Below, one piece after another: positions 1 through 11,021 of a stretch of 64,000 nt of DNA. Source of the stretch: Margaritispora aquatica. Lineage: Eukaryota; Ascomycota; Leotiomycetes; Helotiales; Discinellaceae. The notes under the pieces are model-generated. The model searched no databases. It had not been told where the DNA came from and saw only the letters and a program-made list of their open reading frames with translations. The DNA lies in assembly GCA_007644065.1 (NCBI GenBank), contig VJWN01000017.1, positions 930,001 to 994,000 of the forward strand. Direction: 5' to 3'. The position numbers were made by a program, and so were the translations under genes. The stretch's first letter is position 1. Each line of letters starts with the position of its first letter.

Positions 1-1558
1 TCTCGTTGCTTTACATATTTTGTTATACTATAGCTGCAAATACTAGTAATAGGACCAAGCCTAGCCAAAGGCGGAGATCACGGCGACGCATAGGCTGCGT
101 GGTTCTCGCTCGAATCACATTAATGGCATGGGGGGTCGCTCTTGTGATTACCATCGCGGTGATGGCAGCACCCAAGGCTTGTGTATCAAGAACACGAGTA
201 TGCAAGTTACAAGCTGCAGACGTGGTAACCTCAAGTATAGGATTGTATGGAATGGCCTTATATTCTCTTCCAATCTACGCTAACAAACTTTCAGTACTAC
301 AATATTTATCGTTTTGATTTCAATCCAGACCAGCAAGAACCTCTTTCGAAACAGCACTATATCTCGATCATCGAAAATCCAGAACAGCCGAGTGAGTCCT
401 TTTAACTCGCTTGTTAACCTTTTAGATCGCTCCATTCCGGTACGTACCTCTGCGCAACCATATGTTCAAAAGAATAGCCAGAACTCCTCTATCCGGAGCT
501 ATATTGCAAGTAAATCATCAACAGGTGAAGAATCTCAAACCCCTTTACCCAAACGACATTCGTACCACAGTGATGAGGCTTCAGAACGGCCGTTAACGCC
601 CTTGCTGCCAATGGTTCAAAGAGCAGGCTCTAGTGCATTGGGACATGATTGGATGCATTTACTAAGAGAAGCTTCCCACAAGAGCAAGAACAAGAACAAA
701 AAGTATCTGTCGAGACTAGATTCGGGCATATATATTATTTCAAAGTCTTCTTCTAGCTCATCTGGGTCTACAAAGTCACCAATGTCCAAGAACTCGTCAA
801 AAATTACGTCGCCAAGCACTACAAATAACAAATCATCACGCAGGCCTCGTGCAAAATTAAGGTATGTATGGCTGTGAATCTGTGATTTGATAATTTTGTT
901 AATGCATACTAGATCTTCTGAACGCCCAGATCTTTTACTTGGGTCAGATCTAAAATATTGTCCCTCAAAGAGTTCCCCTCTACACCAATGGATGGCAATG
1001 AACACAGCCCCGATCCCTCGTCTACCACCTGTGGCAGATATCCATTGTTTGTACCGAATAGCGCCATTGGACCTGATCCCTGCCCCGTCAATGTTTACGA
1101 GACAATCCCAGGATATGCCGCTGGAACCGCCAGAGCAGGTCCCACCTTGCGACTTAGCGCGAAAGAATACCTTGGAGCTTAAAGTTCCGGGAGCTTTTGT
1201 CGATTACCAACCCTCTCTGGAGCATGAACAAAACGAGGATCAACAAATGAGTGGGATAGAGGCCGAGTACGCTGTCAAACGTATCCCAAGCAAGAGAAGC
1301 AGATCGAAGTGCCCAACCCGACGTCCAGTCGGGGGAGTGGAGAGACGACACTCTGTGAGTGATACAGATTCACGATCCCAAGACCATGAACAACGACCAA
1401 TTCAGTCTACTCGTTTTGGACCTGTAACGAAGCAACCAAACAAGGAATCATCTACAACGAAGAAGCCATTGGAGGAAGATGATCTTTCACCCGAAGGTCT
1501 CTTCAAGCGACTGACTTTTGGTGATGGGACTTTCGGATTTGGGTCACTCTTTGATTGA
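1..1558 (+). CDS. Uncharacterised single-pass membrane protein, 5' end outside the window
   Basis: No family recognised. The reading frame is open at the left edge and lacks an ATG, so the gene is 5'-partial. The first exon (to 224) encodes an Arg-rich stretch (QRRRSRRR) followed by a hydrophobic segment around RITLMAWGVALVITIAVMA, which suggests a membrane anchor. Proposed introns are 225-294, 392-425 (or a longer 392-523) and 862-912. After the first intron the frame reads YYNIYRFDFNPDQ, which looks like folded protein; the rest is Ser/Pro/Arg-rich and probably disordered. The protein ends GDGTFGFGSLFD. The 34-nt intron would be unusually short, although it has a GTGAGT donor, TTAAC branch-like motifs and a CTTTTAG acceptor. 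The exon chain is moderately sure; the function is unknown. Confidence 0.55.
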
Positions 1559-2741
1559 ACCGAAATAGCTTGTCATGACAGGGTTGGACCTTTTGGAGGA
1601 TTTGGTAGGGGAACCTTGCTGTCCTAGTCAAGTATTTATATCAGCTCCAGCTCAGTTCGGCGTCATAGCATCGATTCAAGTCAATTTGTCTTTATCGAGG
1701 GAGTCTATTGTAATTAGAACGAGTACTCGCAAGATTATATAAATATATCATGACCTACTATGTTATTATGCTATGCCATAATCTATGATTCTTAGTATTT
1801 GTTTCTGCTGGCCTGCCCTCGTATCTGAATAAATGCAAAATAACCACAAAAGTCATCTGTATCCACTTCGCTTTTGAGAGGCTTCGCTTGGAAAGCCTCC
1901 CATCGCATGGCAAATGTCATCCCATAGTTACTCGGTAATGAAACTCTAAACCAAATCCCCAGTTTCCAATTTCAAGTGTCCCGTTGTGGCGTCGTGCATG
2001 ATTGAAGTAGAAACACTTGACTCGTCGATTCGAGCCAATGAGGTATCTCAATTGATTGTTCAATGACAATAGAGGGCATCACAAGTAGGTGGTCTCAGCC
2101 AACCCCACACCAAGCTGCTACCCTGATGCGACGACGTGGGTTCATGCAATACGCTGTCAAAAAAAGTCTGTTAACGCTGCATGCGCAGACGTGACGAGCA
2201 GAACGTGGCTCAATGACACACGCGATGAGATATTTACACTGTATATAAGAACTAGAGGGTCGTCGAAAAGGTAAAAGTAATAAGTAATAACTTTCAATCA
2301 TCGTTTCATCAACTTGAAAATACTTCTACTCAATCTTCAAACTGCAACTGTACTGTACATTGAATTTCAATACCAGCCTGCTTAGTCATCCTTTATGACG
2401 TGAACCTGCGTTGGAAGCTTCACTACCCCAGCCCCCCTGCCACCTTCAGGATGATCTCTGCCTCAAAGCATTTCGTCCTTCCACATTCCTTCGCCAACTT
2501 CAACGTTTTATCTGCCCAAAGTCATACAAATACGATCCAAACCTTTTCGGAGAGTAACTTCAACCCCCACACTGAAACACATCCCAATCCTGCGAACATC
2601 CAAGATAAACATTTCGCTCGTCCAACTCCGTCGATTCTGCGACCATCCGACAACTTGGATGATAACCAAACAAATCATTCAACTTTACCTCGACGCCTGC
2701 CAACTCCTCGCAGAATATCCATCGATATCAACGCAATCAAG
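1559..2741. other. Intergenic region and leader of the PP1 inhibitor gene
   Basis: No convincing gene. The part just before 2742 is open in frame with the downstream gene from 2400 (an upstream ATG lies at 2451), but it is low-complexity and looks like a 5' leader rather than conserved coding sequence. Confidence 0.5.
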
Positions 2742-3593
2742 ATGACGGATGTCGACAATCCTCAAAGGGTTCACTCCCCTCCAAGTCCTTCAGCACAGCG
2801 ACCAAAGGGTGAGAATCACCCCACCAAGACCCCGCTCCACCTGCTAATCTGCGATACAGGCATTCTGAAGAACTCATACCATCGCTCTCCTCCTCAACAA
2901 GCAACAATAACTACTTCTCCTCCCCCACCTGAATCACCTGTTCACGCCGAACGCCCCAGTTTATCACGAGAGGTCTCAGAGAAAGACATCACCCTCCAGA
3001 ATACTCTCCAAAATGCAGGCCATCGTCGATCATCATCGGCAGCACGGAAATCCGCTTCTCGCAGACAGAGTAGCCATGGATCTTTTGGACACAAAGCGGA
3101 CGATGCGAATATGCGCCTGAAGTGGGATGAAGCCAACCTGTATCTCACCGAGCAAGAGAAGAATTCAACAATGAAGATTGATGAGCCCAAGACACCGTAT
3201 GCCAAACACTACGATCCAGCAGAGGATGCGGATGAGTTGCGAATGCTGGATGCTCAGGAAATCGTGGTTGATGAGCTAGACAAACGCGAGGCTACAAGTC
3301 CACCTCGCATATCTCGCGCCAAGGAGGAAGAAATCCCTGGCTTGAGCTTGGGAGAGCCAGAGGAGGCTGTCCCAGAGCAGGATGAATTATCTCATAAGAG
3401 AGAGAAGGCTGTCCATGTTACTGGTGAGGAGCATGTCGGTTTGAGTCAAGAGGAGCAAGAGAAGCATAGACGATTCGAAGAGATGCGCAAGAAGCATTAC
3501 GAGATGAGAAATGTGGCAAACATATTAGGTCACCCAGAAGAGGTTGATGAGGATGATGATGGAGATGCGACTATGAATGGAACTTCAAGCTAG
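2742..3593 (+). CDS. GLC8: Protein phosphatase inhibitor 2 / Glc8-like PP1 regulator
   Basis: Inhibitor-2 proteins bind type-1 protein phosphatase through short linear motifs and control its activity in nucleus and cytoplasm. An intron at 2809-2859 (51 nt, in frame, no stop, CTAAT branch-like motif) joins the codons into KGILKN, the family's first PP1-binding motif, which is strong support for the splice. The core RLKWDEANLYLTEQEKNSTM, then DEPKTPYAKHYDP, matches the inhibitor-2 centre, including the TP site phosphorylated in the family. Near the C-terminus EEMRKKHYEMRN matches the third PP1-contact region. The start at 2742 was preferred because family members begin shortly before KGILKN; the upstream ATG at 2451 would add 97 low-complexity residues. 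The encoded protein is about 266 residues, largely disordered and acidic at the end. Confidence 0.9.
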   Translation: MTDVDNPQRVHSPPSPSAQRPKGENHPTKTPLHLLICDTGILKNSYHRSPPQQATITTSPPPPESPVHAERPSLSREVSEKDITLQNTLQNAGHRRSSSAARKSASRRQSSHGSFGHKADDANMRLKWDEANLYLTEQEKNSTMKIDEPKTPYAKHYDPAEDADELRMLDAQEIVVDELDKREATSPPRISRAKEEEIPGLSLGEPEEAVPEQDELSHKREKAVHVTGEEHVGLSQEEQEKHRRFEEMRKKHYEMRNVANILGHPEEVDEDDDGDATMNGTSS

Positions 3594-4483
3594 AGATGAT
3601 TGATGCATTACGATTTATGGTATTGGGGTTTATGATTACAGTTGAGCTTTGCTTCTGTATATCAATTTTGGGGGACTTTGAGCTTGTACTATGATCTCTC
3701 GCTTTACTCCGACTCTTGGTACAAAGAGTACCAGTTCATGCTTGGCACAGTTGCTTTAGGAGTCAGATGGTGTTATGTAGTTAGTCCTCTCTACATACAA
3801 TGAAGCTGAAATAAGAAAGCTAGTCGACTTTCAGTAGGTGGTTAACTTTTAGTGTAAACCCAAACTCACCATGCATTTCTACGAACGTGAAGTCGTCGAT
3901 AGAAATATGTACCTTTGGAGACACAGCTATGAAAAGGCCAAAAGAATGATTCGAGAGAAATCAAATGGCAAAACCCAAGACACCTCCTGTACTAATTCAT
4001 ATACCTAGCGGGAAAACAACTCGATGTTCTTAACAGCTTACTGCCGCCGCTGGAGGGTGTTTGTACATGAATTCACCTTCATGTTTTCATAATCTGGTCA
4101 TGTGACAACCTCCAAGCGAGGCGGTGCCTTTCAACTTGCTTCTTCAATCTCCAGATCTAGCAAACAAATCACACTGTTTACTTTGACGATCATCAACTTA
4201 CTTCGATCTACAGTTCACAGGTTCTTCTTTCTATCTTGTATCCTACAAAGGAGACCTTACACTTTCCCAACTCTTTCAGAAGGGTATCCTCTGCTGAGGA
4301 ACCTAGTTCAGCAGAAACACTTCGTCCTTCGTTCGGTAAGCTCACTTTTCTTTCATCTCGAATTTAGTTGATACTGACGGTGACTTCTATCAGACATACG
4401 AAGCTGTACGCGTAATTCGAGTCCAGGCCTGAAGCTCATAATTTTACCATCTTGCTACTCCTGCTACTGCTTCATCGAGCAAG
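3594..4483. other. Intergenic region with probable 5' leader intron
   Basis: No conserved coding sequence. Within the last 150 bases a GTAAGC donor near 4338 and a TATCAG acceptor near 4394, with CTGAC between them, suggest an intron in the 5' untranslated leader of the next gene. Confidence 0.35.
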
Positions 4484-6879
4484 ATGGCGTCTGCAACTCA
4501 TAACCATGGTTCTCAAAGTCACAAAAGGCACAAGAAGAATAGAGAGACAAAAAGCAAAAGCAGAATTGACAATGCACAAGCTGTCACAACACATGACTCT
4601 CAAACTGAAAAGGAAAGACGGCGAAAGAAGAAACTGCGTCACAAAGCTAATCTGGAGCTGAAGAGACTAGAAGCTAAGCAGATGGAAAAACTTCAGAATG
4701 AGGGTGTTTCTCCAGGAACGACCGCTATTCAGACCGCCATTATCCAAAAGAGAATACCAGATTCTGAGAAGGAAAGTTCGATGGCAGTGAACAATCAAAG
4801 GGCTGCTAAAAATATCACCTTAAGTGGAGTTCAAACTATCAGAGATGATTCAATTCCCCAGGAGCGGGAGAAGAAGCATAAGAAGGAGAGTCAGCAAGCA
4901 GTGACAGTTATTAAACCACAAGTACTTCACAAAAGTCCAACAAGTGTGACGAAAGTTATTGGTCAGACTCAGTCTTCTAAGAGATATATGAACACGTCTA
5001 ACAATAAACGCAAACATGGTCGCTTCGAATCACTGGAGGTTGAAGCCGACAGCAAGATTTCTACAGCTGGTTTCCAAGAACAACAGGACGAAGAAGCCCC
5101 AAAGAAGAAGAAAAACAAGGTCAAGAAGTCCAGGGTTGAACAACAGGAGAACAATCGGCAATCTACTTTAAAATTTATTAATGGAAGTACATTTTCGAAG
5201 GAGAAGAAACAGTCACAAGCTTCAAGCACCAATCAAGTCTCTGTCAAAGAGATCGAAAAATGCCTATCTCACCATCATTCCCAGGAAGGAATCTCACCTT
5301 CATCCAAGACTTATATGGTCCCAGCTCAGATGCTTCCACCTTGTTCACAACAAACCAAAGAAAGAAATTTGACCAATAGCATCGCCAAGAAAGTAGTTGT
5401 CGATTTGGTCGAAAGCAGTGAGGATGAAGATGATATTCCATTGACAGACATCAAGCCTGCCAGCTTCCTTCGCACTTCAACCTTCATGAGTGGTCAGAAG
5501 GAGTCTCCAATTGTTCCTCCTGGCAAAGCATACAAGTTACAGAGAGATGCTAGCCCCTCTCCAGCTGCTAGAGTGACAGGTCAGCAGAAGGGAAGCAGAA
5601 CGACGCCTGTAAAGAAGTATGATCCGCTTGGTACTGATATCAAAACCGAACCAGCTCAGAAAAGCCAAATCTCGGACTTCATCATTGATGAAGTTGAGAT
5701 TAGCTCCTCAGATGATGAGAGTTCAACTGTCAGTGATAGTGACGAGGAAAGTAAGAAGAGCATCAAGAAAATTAGACTTGGTAGGGATCTTGCCAAGCAG
5801 CCGACACAAGTAGTTGAAGATAGCGAGGATGAAGGATCCATTGAGGAAACTGCCTACATTCCTGAGAGCTCATTAGAACCCATTTCAGAAAACGAGAACG
5901 ACGAATTAGGGGCAGCGCCAAAGTTCAACTACTCAGCCATTCTTCCACCAGGAAAGAAGGAGACCCCAATCCCACCACCAAAGCCAATGTCTATCAAGAC
6001 ATACGCCCGGTCATCTCAAAACTCTACGCCTGTTGCTGCAGTCAATGCTACCCTCCCAAATACGTCTATCAAGCCAAAGATCACTACTTACACTCAAGCA
6101 TTCAAGCCACTATCCACAACTGCAATCCCACCTCCTTCAAGCTCAGCAACCAAACCAGTAACCAAACTCTCACCGCCAGACTGGCTTACCAAACCCCTTA
6201 GACGGTTCAACTCTGCTATCAAGGCTTCTCGCGCTGGTGAGAAAGGTTGGGAAGGTTCGATTCAGGGAGGTGGTTTAAAAAGTGGGTTTAGAATGACCCT
6301 GGAGGGTGACAGTGATGTTAGCCCAGGAAGAAAGGAGCTGGAAGCAGAAAAAATCAAGGCTATTGCCGATGATTGGGAGAAGGTCCCTGGTCGTGTTCGA
6401 GGAAACGTTGGTGCTGATGATGGAGATATTGTTGAGAGTATGTTTTCCCACCATTTCCTCTGTTTCCTCTTGCTTCCGCTATATCCTGAAGATATCCTAG
6501 CTAACACATCCTAGATATAGCCTACTCCTCCACCTACTTAGCCTCGCGCCCTGCCGGCACCATCATCTCAACGACCTTCGCACAAACCATCTTCCTAACC
6601 ATGAACCTCTCACCAACCGATCCCCCACAAGCGCTCTCCAACCTCTACCCCACGGAACTCATGCTCTGCACCGTCACCAACAGCAAGGTTCAAGTCACGC
6701 TGGCTGGAAATAGGTTCGTAGTTAGCAAGGGCGGAATGTGGCGTATTAGGGGTGGTGAGGAGTGCGAGATTCGTTATGCTGGTAGGGCACTCAGTGAGAA
6801 GTGTGCGATTGTGTTGGGGGTTGTCGTTAAGCAGGTTGGTGGTGCCGCTACTGCTACAACTGCTGCGAATGGTCAGTAA
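4484..6879 (+). CDS. Lys/Ser-rich, probably nuclear protein with a cupin-like C-terminal domain
   Basis: Two exons (4484-6437 and 6515-6879) encode about 772 residues. The first 600 or so are low-complexity: many basic patches (HKRHKKNRETKSK, KKKKNKVKKSR) that could serve as nuclear localisation signals, alternating with acidic Ser clusters (SSEDEDDIPLTDI, ISSSDDESSTVSDSDEE). The C-terminal 150 residues are globular. VQVTLAGNRFVVSKGGMWRI followed by EECEIR resembles the 'v.V....F.vs.GGmF.VPrgn.Y.I.N' strand pattern of the Mif2/CENP-C cupin. I do not see the CENP-C signature motif, so it is not called CENP-C. The 77-nt intron falls just before this domain and is required to reach it. Start chosen as the first ATG of the long frame. 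Chromatin or centromere function is inference only. Confidence 0.75.
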
Positions 6880-7619
6880 TCGCAGATGATGATGTGAGAA
6901 AGAGCTATCGATCATGGGTAGGAGGAGGCGAGTTAACTGCGCGTTATTTTCGAAGTTTTCGAAATTCTCAACAGCTTCATGTCTTTAACGCCGAAAAGGT
7001 CATGCTCGACTAAGGAGGGGAACAAAGTGCTAGATTCTACTTAAAGATCTAGCTGGTAGTACCTTCACTTCGAAAGTAGCGTTCATTTTCTTCGTGTGGA
7101 TGTCGGGACACTCGGCTGAACGTGGAGCAAAACACCTGCATGTATATCACAAAGCGGAGCCGATGATGAAATGAAGAATATCTATTAAATTCAAATGAAA
7201 TGAACCGAACCATGCGAAAATTATTCGCAAATCCTTTTGAGGTCTTACTTCTGCAGCCTGACACTGCTGGGTTTCCATACATAGGCTCTCTTGTTGAAGT
7301 TAAGCGAGGAACCAGACATGTTAACTGCCAGCCAGATTGGTGCAAGGAGGTCGGATTGAGAACCCAGAGCACAAGTAATTCTTCTCACTTCATGAGAGCT
7401 TGGTGATGTTAAGATGTGATTCCAGAATTTGTAACTAGCTAGAGGTGACACAGCTGGCTTTCTTACAGATATTCCGCGAGGACGTTGATGCTTCGCACTA
7501 GGCCTGGATGAGCCAGGAGGCAAAACATTATCCAACGCCAAATGAGTTGAAATCACCTGTAGATTTTTAATCTAAATATTAAAGATTACACAGCGCATAT
7601 CTCCAAGAATGAAAACGCC
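6880..7619. other. Intergenic, convergent 3' flanks
   Basis: This lies between two convergent genes. Only short overlapping open frames on both strands; nothing conserved seen. Confidence 0.5.
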
Positions 7620-8423
7620 TTACTCCGAAACACGCTGGGGAGCAGGTACAATAACCGCCTCTCTATACACACCATTCTGATCATGCCAAGCACTCTTGCC
7701 TGACGGCAGCGTCACAGGCGACCAAACTCTGTAAGGTTTATCGTTCACCATCCACGAAATATCCTGTGCTTGATCATAACTCTTCCTCCTATAAAGCAAA
7801 AAGTTATCCAGTAACGGTCGTCGGTCCTTCAATAAGCGACAGACATTGATCACTTCCATGTCCTTGACGCCGAAAGAGGCGGAGTAGACAAGTCGCAAGT
7901 ATTTTAGGTTTGGAAAGTACTTGAGCAATGATATGATGTGTTTGAGGCGATCCAAACTTATGTTGTGAGATGGAATGTAGAGTTTCTTTAGGTGGAAGCG
8001 AGCGATGCACACGCTCTCACTGTCGGATCTCCAAGGGACGAAATGGTCATCTCGACTCTGATGAGCGACAATATTGAGGAGGTCTGGTGCTGTCCAAGCT
8101 GGCACCCCTCTTATTTGGAAGATGTTTTTCCCATACAGAATCTCTACCGCTTCAGTGTAGACCTGGTGATTTGTTCCGAGTAGTCCGGAATATGGAGCTA
8201 CTCCTGCTCGGTCTTTGCTTGGATATAGAGGCTCATCTCGGAGAAACATTATCTCGTAGCAATGATCTCTTATTTCTCGTGGGAGATCCAAGAATCCCAG
8301 CAACGGTTGCACTTCCTCGACATGCAGGATGACGTTCTTGTCATATTTCAGCTGTGTTGTGTCTGATGAGGCAGTGAGACTTAGATTCTCAAGATATATC
8401 TCAGATTCTGTGGTGAAGGTCAT
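7620..8423 (-). CDS. F-box-like / fungal hypothetical protein
   Basis: Single-exon gene of 267 residues. The segment LLGFLDLPREIRDHCYEIMF near residue 42 has the 'F..LP.EIR..IYE..F' pattern seen at the start of many fungal F-box-like or 2EXR-type proteins, which have expanded greatly in Pezizomycotina. The region after it (GLLGTNHQVYTEAVEILYGKN) is the typical 'll.vnrqiy.Ea...ly..n.F' continuation. F-box proteins usually recruit substrates to SCF ubiquitin ligases, but many members of this expanded group are uncharacterised and may not bind Skp1. It is divergently oriented to NOP10, with about 300 bp between start codons. No signal peptide or membrane segment seen. Confidence 0.75.
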   Translation of the reverse strand: MTFTTESEIYLENLSLTASSDTTQLKYDKNVILHVEEVQPLLGFLDLPREIRDHCYEIMFLRDEPLYPSKDRAGVAPYSGLLGTNHQVYTEAVEILYGKNIFQIRGVPAWTAPDLLNIVAHQSRDDHFVPWRSDSESVCIARFHLKKLYIPSHNISLDRLKHIISLLKYFPNLKYLRLVYSASFGVKDMEVINVCRLLKDRRPLLDNFLLYRRKSYDQAQDISWMVNDKPYRVWSPVTLPSGKSAWHDQNGVYREAVIVPAPQRVSE

Positions 8424-8726
8424 GTCGGCTACGGAGGATTGAAGAATTGAGCATACGAAGGATTAAAATTAACTTTTATACATATTTCCAAACTATTGCG
8501 AGTCAAAGACGCAACCGAGGCGAATGATGAAGTGGGTGAAGGAAGTACTTGGACAATATCCACGCTAGTCCCAATCAGGCTACCTCAAAAATTCCACATC
8601 TCCAAAAATTTGTCGAGCAAAGCTTCGATTTCACCACCACGACGCCAAAAGGAGCTCTTAACCCCAGCACCACACCCACCACAATATCAATTCGAATTCA
8701 ATATCGATACAGAAACAAAAGTCATC
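8424..8726. promoter_or_regulatory. Short divergent intergenic promoter (F-box-like gene / NOP10)
   Basis: These 303 bp separate two divergent start codons, so both promoters must lie here. I see no strong consensus motif. Confidence 0.5.
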
Positions 8727-9017
8727 ATGCATCTTATGTACACCACCGACGCCGCTGGCAAGCGTGTCTACACCCTCAAGAAGGTCGTTACTGGCGAGGT
8801 CACCAAGTCTGCACACCCTGCGCGATTCTCCCCAGATGACAAGTACTCGAGGCATCGTGTTACGTTGAAGAAGAGATATGGACTGCTTTTGACTCAGCAG
8901 AGTATGTTACCTTCTGAGCTTTGTCGCGGGGCGCGAGGTCCATCTGTCGGATTACGATTGGCATTGAAATTTTACTAACCTTTTTCTCCAGAGGATCTCA
9001 AGGTGCTTGGACAGTAG
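8727..9017 (+). CDS. NOP10: H/ACA small nucleolar ribonucleoprotein subunit Nop10
   Basis: Nop10 is the smallest core protein of H/ACA snoRNPs, which pseudouridylate rRNA in the nucleolus together with Cbf5, Nhp2 and Gar1. The first exon starts [19 protein letters not shown] and continues [20 protein letters not shown], near-identical to the universally conserved Nop10 core. The intron at 8902-8991 (90 nt, CTAAC branch motif) interrupts after LLTQQ; the second exon adds KDLKVLGQ and a stop, giving 66 residues, a normal size for the family. The ATG at 8727 is the family start. An unspliced frame would run on for longer but lacks the correct C-terminus. It lies tail-to-tail with NOB1, another ribosome biogenesis gene. 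Confidence 0.96.
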
Positions 9018-9321
9018 GGGCTTCATGGCACAGAGAGTTTCAGCAGATTGGGAAATTAGGGAGAGGGAGGATGAAGTATCACAATGAGAGGAGTTGTGCA
9101 AAATGATTCGCAGAGCTTGACATGACGGCAATGAGCTTCTGCAAGGCGTATACCAGGCGTTTGGGGGGGAAAGAATGTGCATTATGGCGTTTGTGGAATT
9201 GGCTATGGTGTAGTAGGAAAACAAAAAATTCCAATGGCTATTCTATATCCGAACATGCGTCCCAAACTCCATCCATGCCCCAGTTTTAAACGCCTGAAGA
9301 AGCCCCAAATCTACTACAAGC

Positions 9322-10662
9322 TCACTTCTTGTTCCGCTTTTTGGAATTGACATTCCTTCCTGCGCCAACCTTCATGCGACCGCCATTTCTGTCTCCAGAT
9401 AGGATATTAGGAAGATAGTCCTCGTCCATCAAGTCTTTCTCCTTGTTCCTCCTCGCGCTGGTCATGGCATTGATGTATTCCTTCTGATCCTCTGCTAAGA
9501 TAAGACTCTGGCCCCATTTACCCTTACCACCTCCAGCAGTACGTGAATTATTCGAAGAACCATGAACAGGTTTGGGGACGCTATAGACATTACCCCGGTT
9601 GTTCCATTGCATGTTCCTCTTCAAATGAACTTTGAAATTACCATCCTTGTCTGTTGAACACGAAGTACGCATCAAAGTATCCTTGCCACAACGACCACAG
9701 AATTGCTTCGTCATGTCCTTGGTGATTGAGAAACAAGCATGACACCTAAGAACCCAGGTCTTGAGCTGCTTGATCCTTTGAAGCGATGGCGACAGAAGAT
9801 TGAGGTTCATTCGTAGCATGACATTCTGCATGGCAAAATCAGATGTGATAAGTGCAACTTGCATCGTCTTGACCTCTTCTTGTGGCTCGGCTGATCCGTT
9901 AGCGTCTTTTGCTTGGTGTTTCTTGAGATTTGATGGTGTAATCCAGCCTTCTCCATCAGACTCGTCAGATTCCTGTACCTCCTCAATGCTTGGATCTTCG
10001 ATATGCTCCTCTGAAGGCTCCTGCACGGCTAGCGCAGCCTCAGAGACGTCTTCGACCGCTGGGGCTTCCGCTGGGGACAAATGCGTGGCAGCAAGGGCTT
10101 CGTCGACTTCTGTGACCTTCGATTCTGTGTTTTCCTTCTCTGGCACAGCAGCATCTGAAACTGGAGCAGCAGTTCCCCATACACCTCCCATCTTTGGTAT
10201 TGGAGCATCTTTCAATTCCACTTTAACCTCTTCCACCTCCGCATCGCCCCTTTCCACATTATCTCCAGTCAATGAGGTTGGCGGTGCACCATTAACTCTC
10301 TTCTGTCCAGGCGTACTCCTCAATCTCCAGTCTCCATGATTCCTTTCACACTCCAACTCGTACGCTAGCGCCATCAAATGGATATCCGGCCTACTCAAAA
10401 CCTCGGCATCGCCAGTCTTTCGCGCAAAGTCGGCGATGATTTTGATACTTGCAGCTCTCGGCGATCGCAGTTTGAGGAATGGGAGCAGCGAACTCTCGAT
10501 CCTGGAGCGTGTGACTTCATCGCGGATTTCCTCGATGACGGCAGGGATTGTGTAGAGGGTTTCTGCTTGCGCGAGAAGAGTGGAAACAGCAGGGTCGTTC
10601 TTGATAATCGGCCCTGCGTCGAGGATCAGACTGTGTATTGGTTTGGGCGTAGTTGTAGCCAT
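9322..10662 (-). CDS. NOB1: 20S pre-rRNA D-site endonuclease Nob1
   Basis: Nob1 cleaves 20S pre-rRNA at site D to make the 3' end of 18S rRNA in late cytoplasmic 40S precursors. This single-exon frame gives 446 residues. The N-terminal PIN domain begins IHSLILDAGPIIKND, with the first catalytic Asp, then YTIPAVIEEIRDEVTRSR and SRPDIHLMALAYELE. A long acidic Ala/Glu-rich insert follows (roughly residues 140-275). The C-terminal zinc ribbon has CHAC and CGRC pairs in RCHACF...QFCGRCGKDTL. The basic tail ends SKKRNKK. The ATG at 10662 was chosen because the PIN domain starts 10 residues later; the frame is open for 38 further codons upstream but that part is not family-like. Confidence 0.95.
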   Translation of the reverse strand: MATTTPKPIHSLILDAGPIIKNDPAVSTLLAQAETLYTIPAVIEEIRDEVTRSRIESSLLPFLKLRSPRAASIKIIADFARKTGDAEVLSRPDIHLMALAYELECERNHGDWRLRSTPGQKRVNGAPPTSLTGDNVERGDAEVEEVKVELKDAPIPKMGGVWGTAAPVSDAAVPEKENTESKVTEVDEALAATHLSPAEAPAVEDVSEAALAVQEPSEEHIEDPSIEEVQESDESDGEGWITPSNLKKHQAKDANGSAEPQEEVKTMQVALITSDFAMQNVMLRMNLNLLSPSLQRIKQLKTWVLRCHACFSITKDMTKQFCGRCGKDTLMRTSCSTDKDGNFKVHLKRNMQWNNRGNVYSVPKPVHGSSNNSRTAGGGKGKWGQSLILAEDQKEYINAMTSARRNKEKDLMDEDYLPNILSGDRNGGRMKVGAGRNVNSKKRNKK

Positions 10663-10899
10663 CTTGTATCCTGTGTTGTCGCTGGCGCTGGCGGGGTAGT
10701 TGTCCACGAATTTTCGAAAATAATTTGGGCACACAGAAGATTCTGCCGTGGGCGGTGAACAGCACTCCCCACCCACCCAACATCATGCGAGACAGCGGGG
10801 CGGAGACTTTAATTTTTCCCTCCCAGCTTTCTTCAAATTCGGACACCAACCCCGGTATAACATTTGGCATAAGTGTGATGATAGAATACTCAACTCAAA

Positions 10900-11021
10900 G
10901 GACAGATGGCCGAGTGGTTATGGCGTGTGACTCAAGAACAGGAACTTTCCTCTCTTACAGATCTTAGATCTGGTGTATTCTCATAGGGCAACCTGCAGGG
11001 GTTCGAATCCCCTTCTGTTCA
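10900..11021 (+). tRNA. tRNA-Leu(CAA) with intron
   Basis: Cloverleaf folded by hand. The acceptor GGACAGA pairs with TCTGTTC (one G-U) and the discriminator A is at 11021. The D stem is GCC/GGC. The anticodon loop C-T-C-A-A-G contains CAA at 10933-10935. The T arm AGGGG-TTCGAAT-CCCCT is perfect. Continuity of the anticodon stem (TGTGA with TCATA, one G-U) requires removal of an intron at about 10937-10979 (43 nt), at the canonical site one base 3' of the anticodon. The variable arm is long, as expected for leucine tRNA. Intron-containing tRNA-Leu(CAA) is common in fungi. Confidence 0.93.

Noticed and set aside
2400..2741. N-terminal extension of the PP1 inhibitor
   Set aside because: Open frame, but low-complexity and without family similarity; the ATG at 2742 fits inhibitor-2 proteins.
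4102..4371. Open frame of 89 codons
   Set aside because: No recognisable content; overlaps the probable 5' leader and its intron.
9800..10339. Plus-strand Ser/Thr-rich frame of 179 codons
   Set aside because: Antisense to the acidic insert of NOB1; composition explained by the opposite strand.
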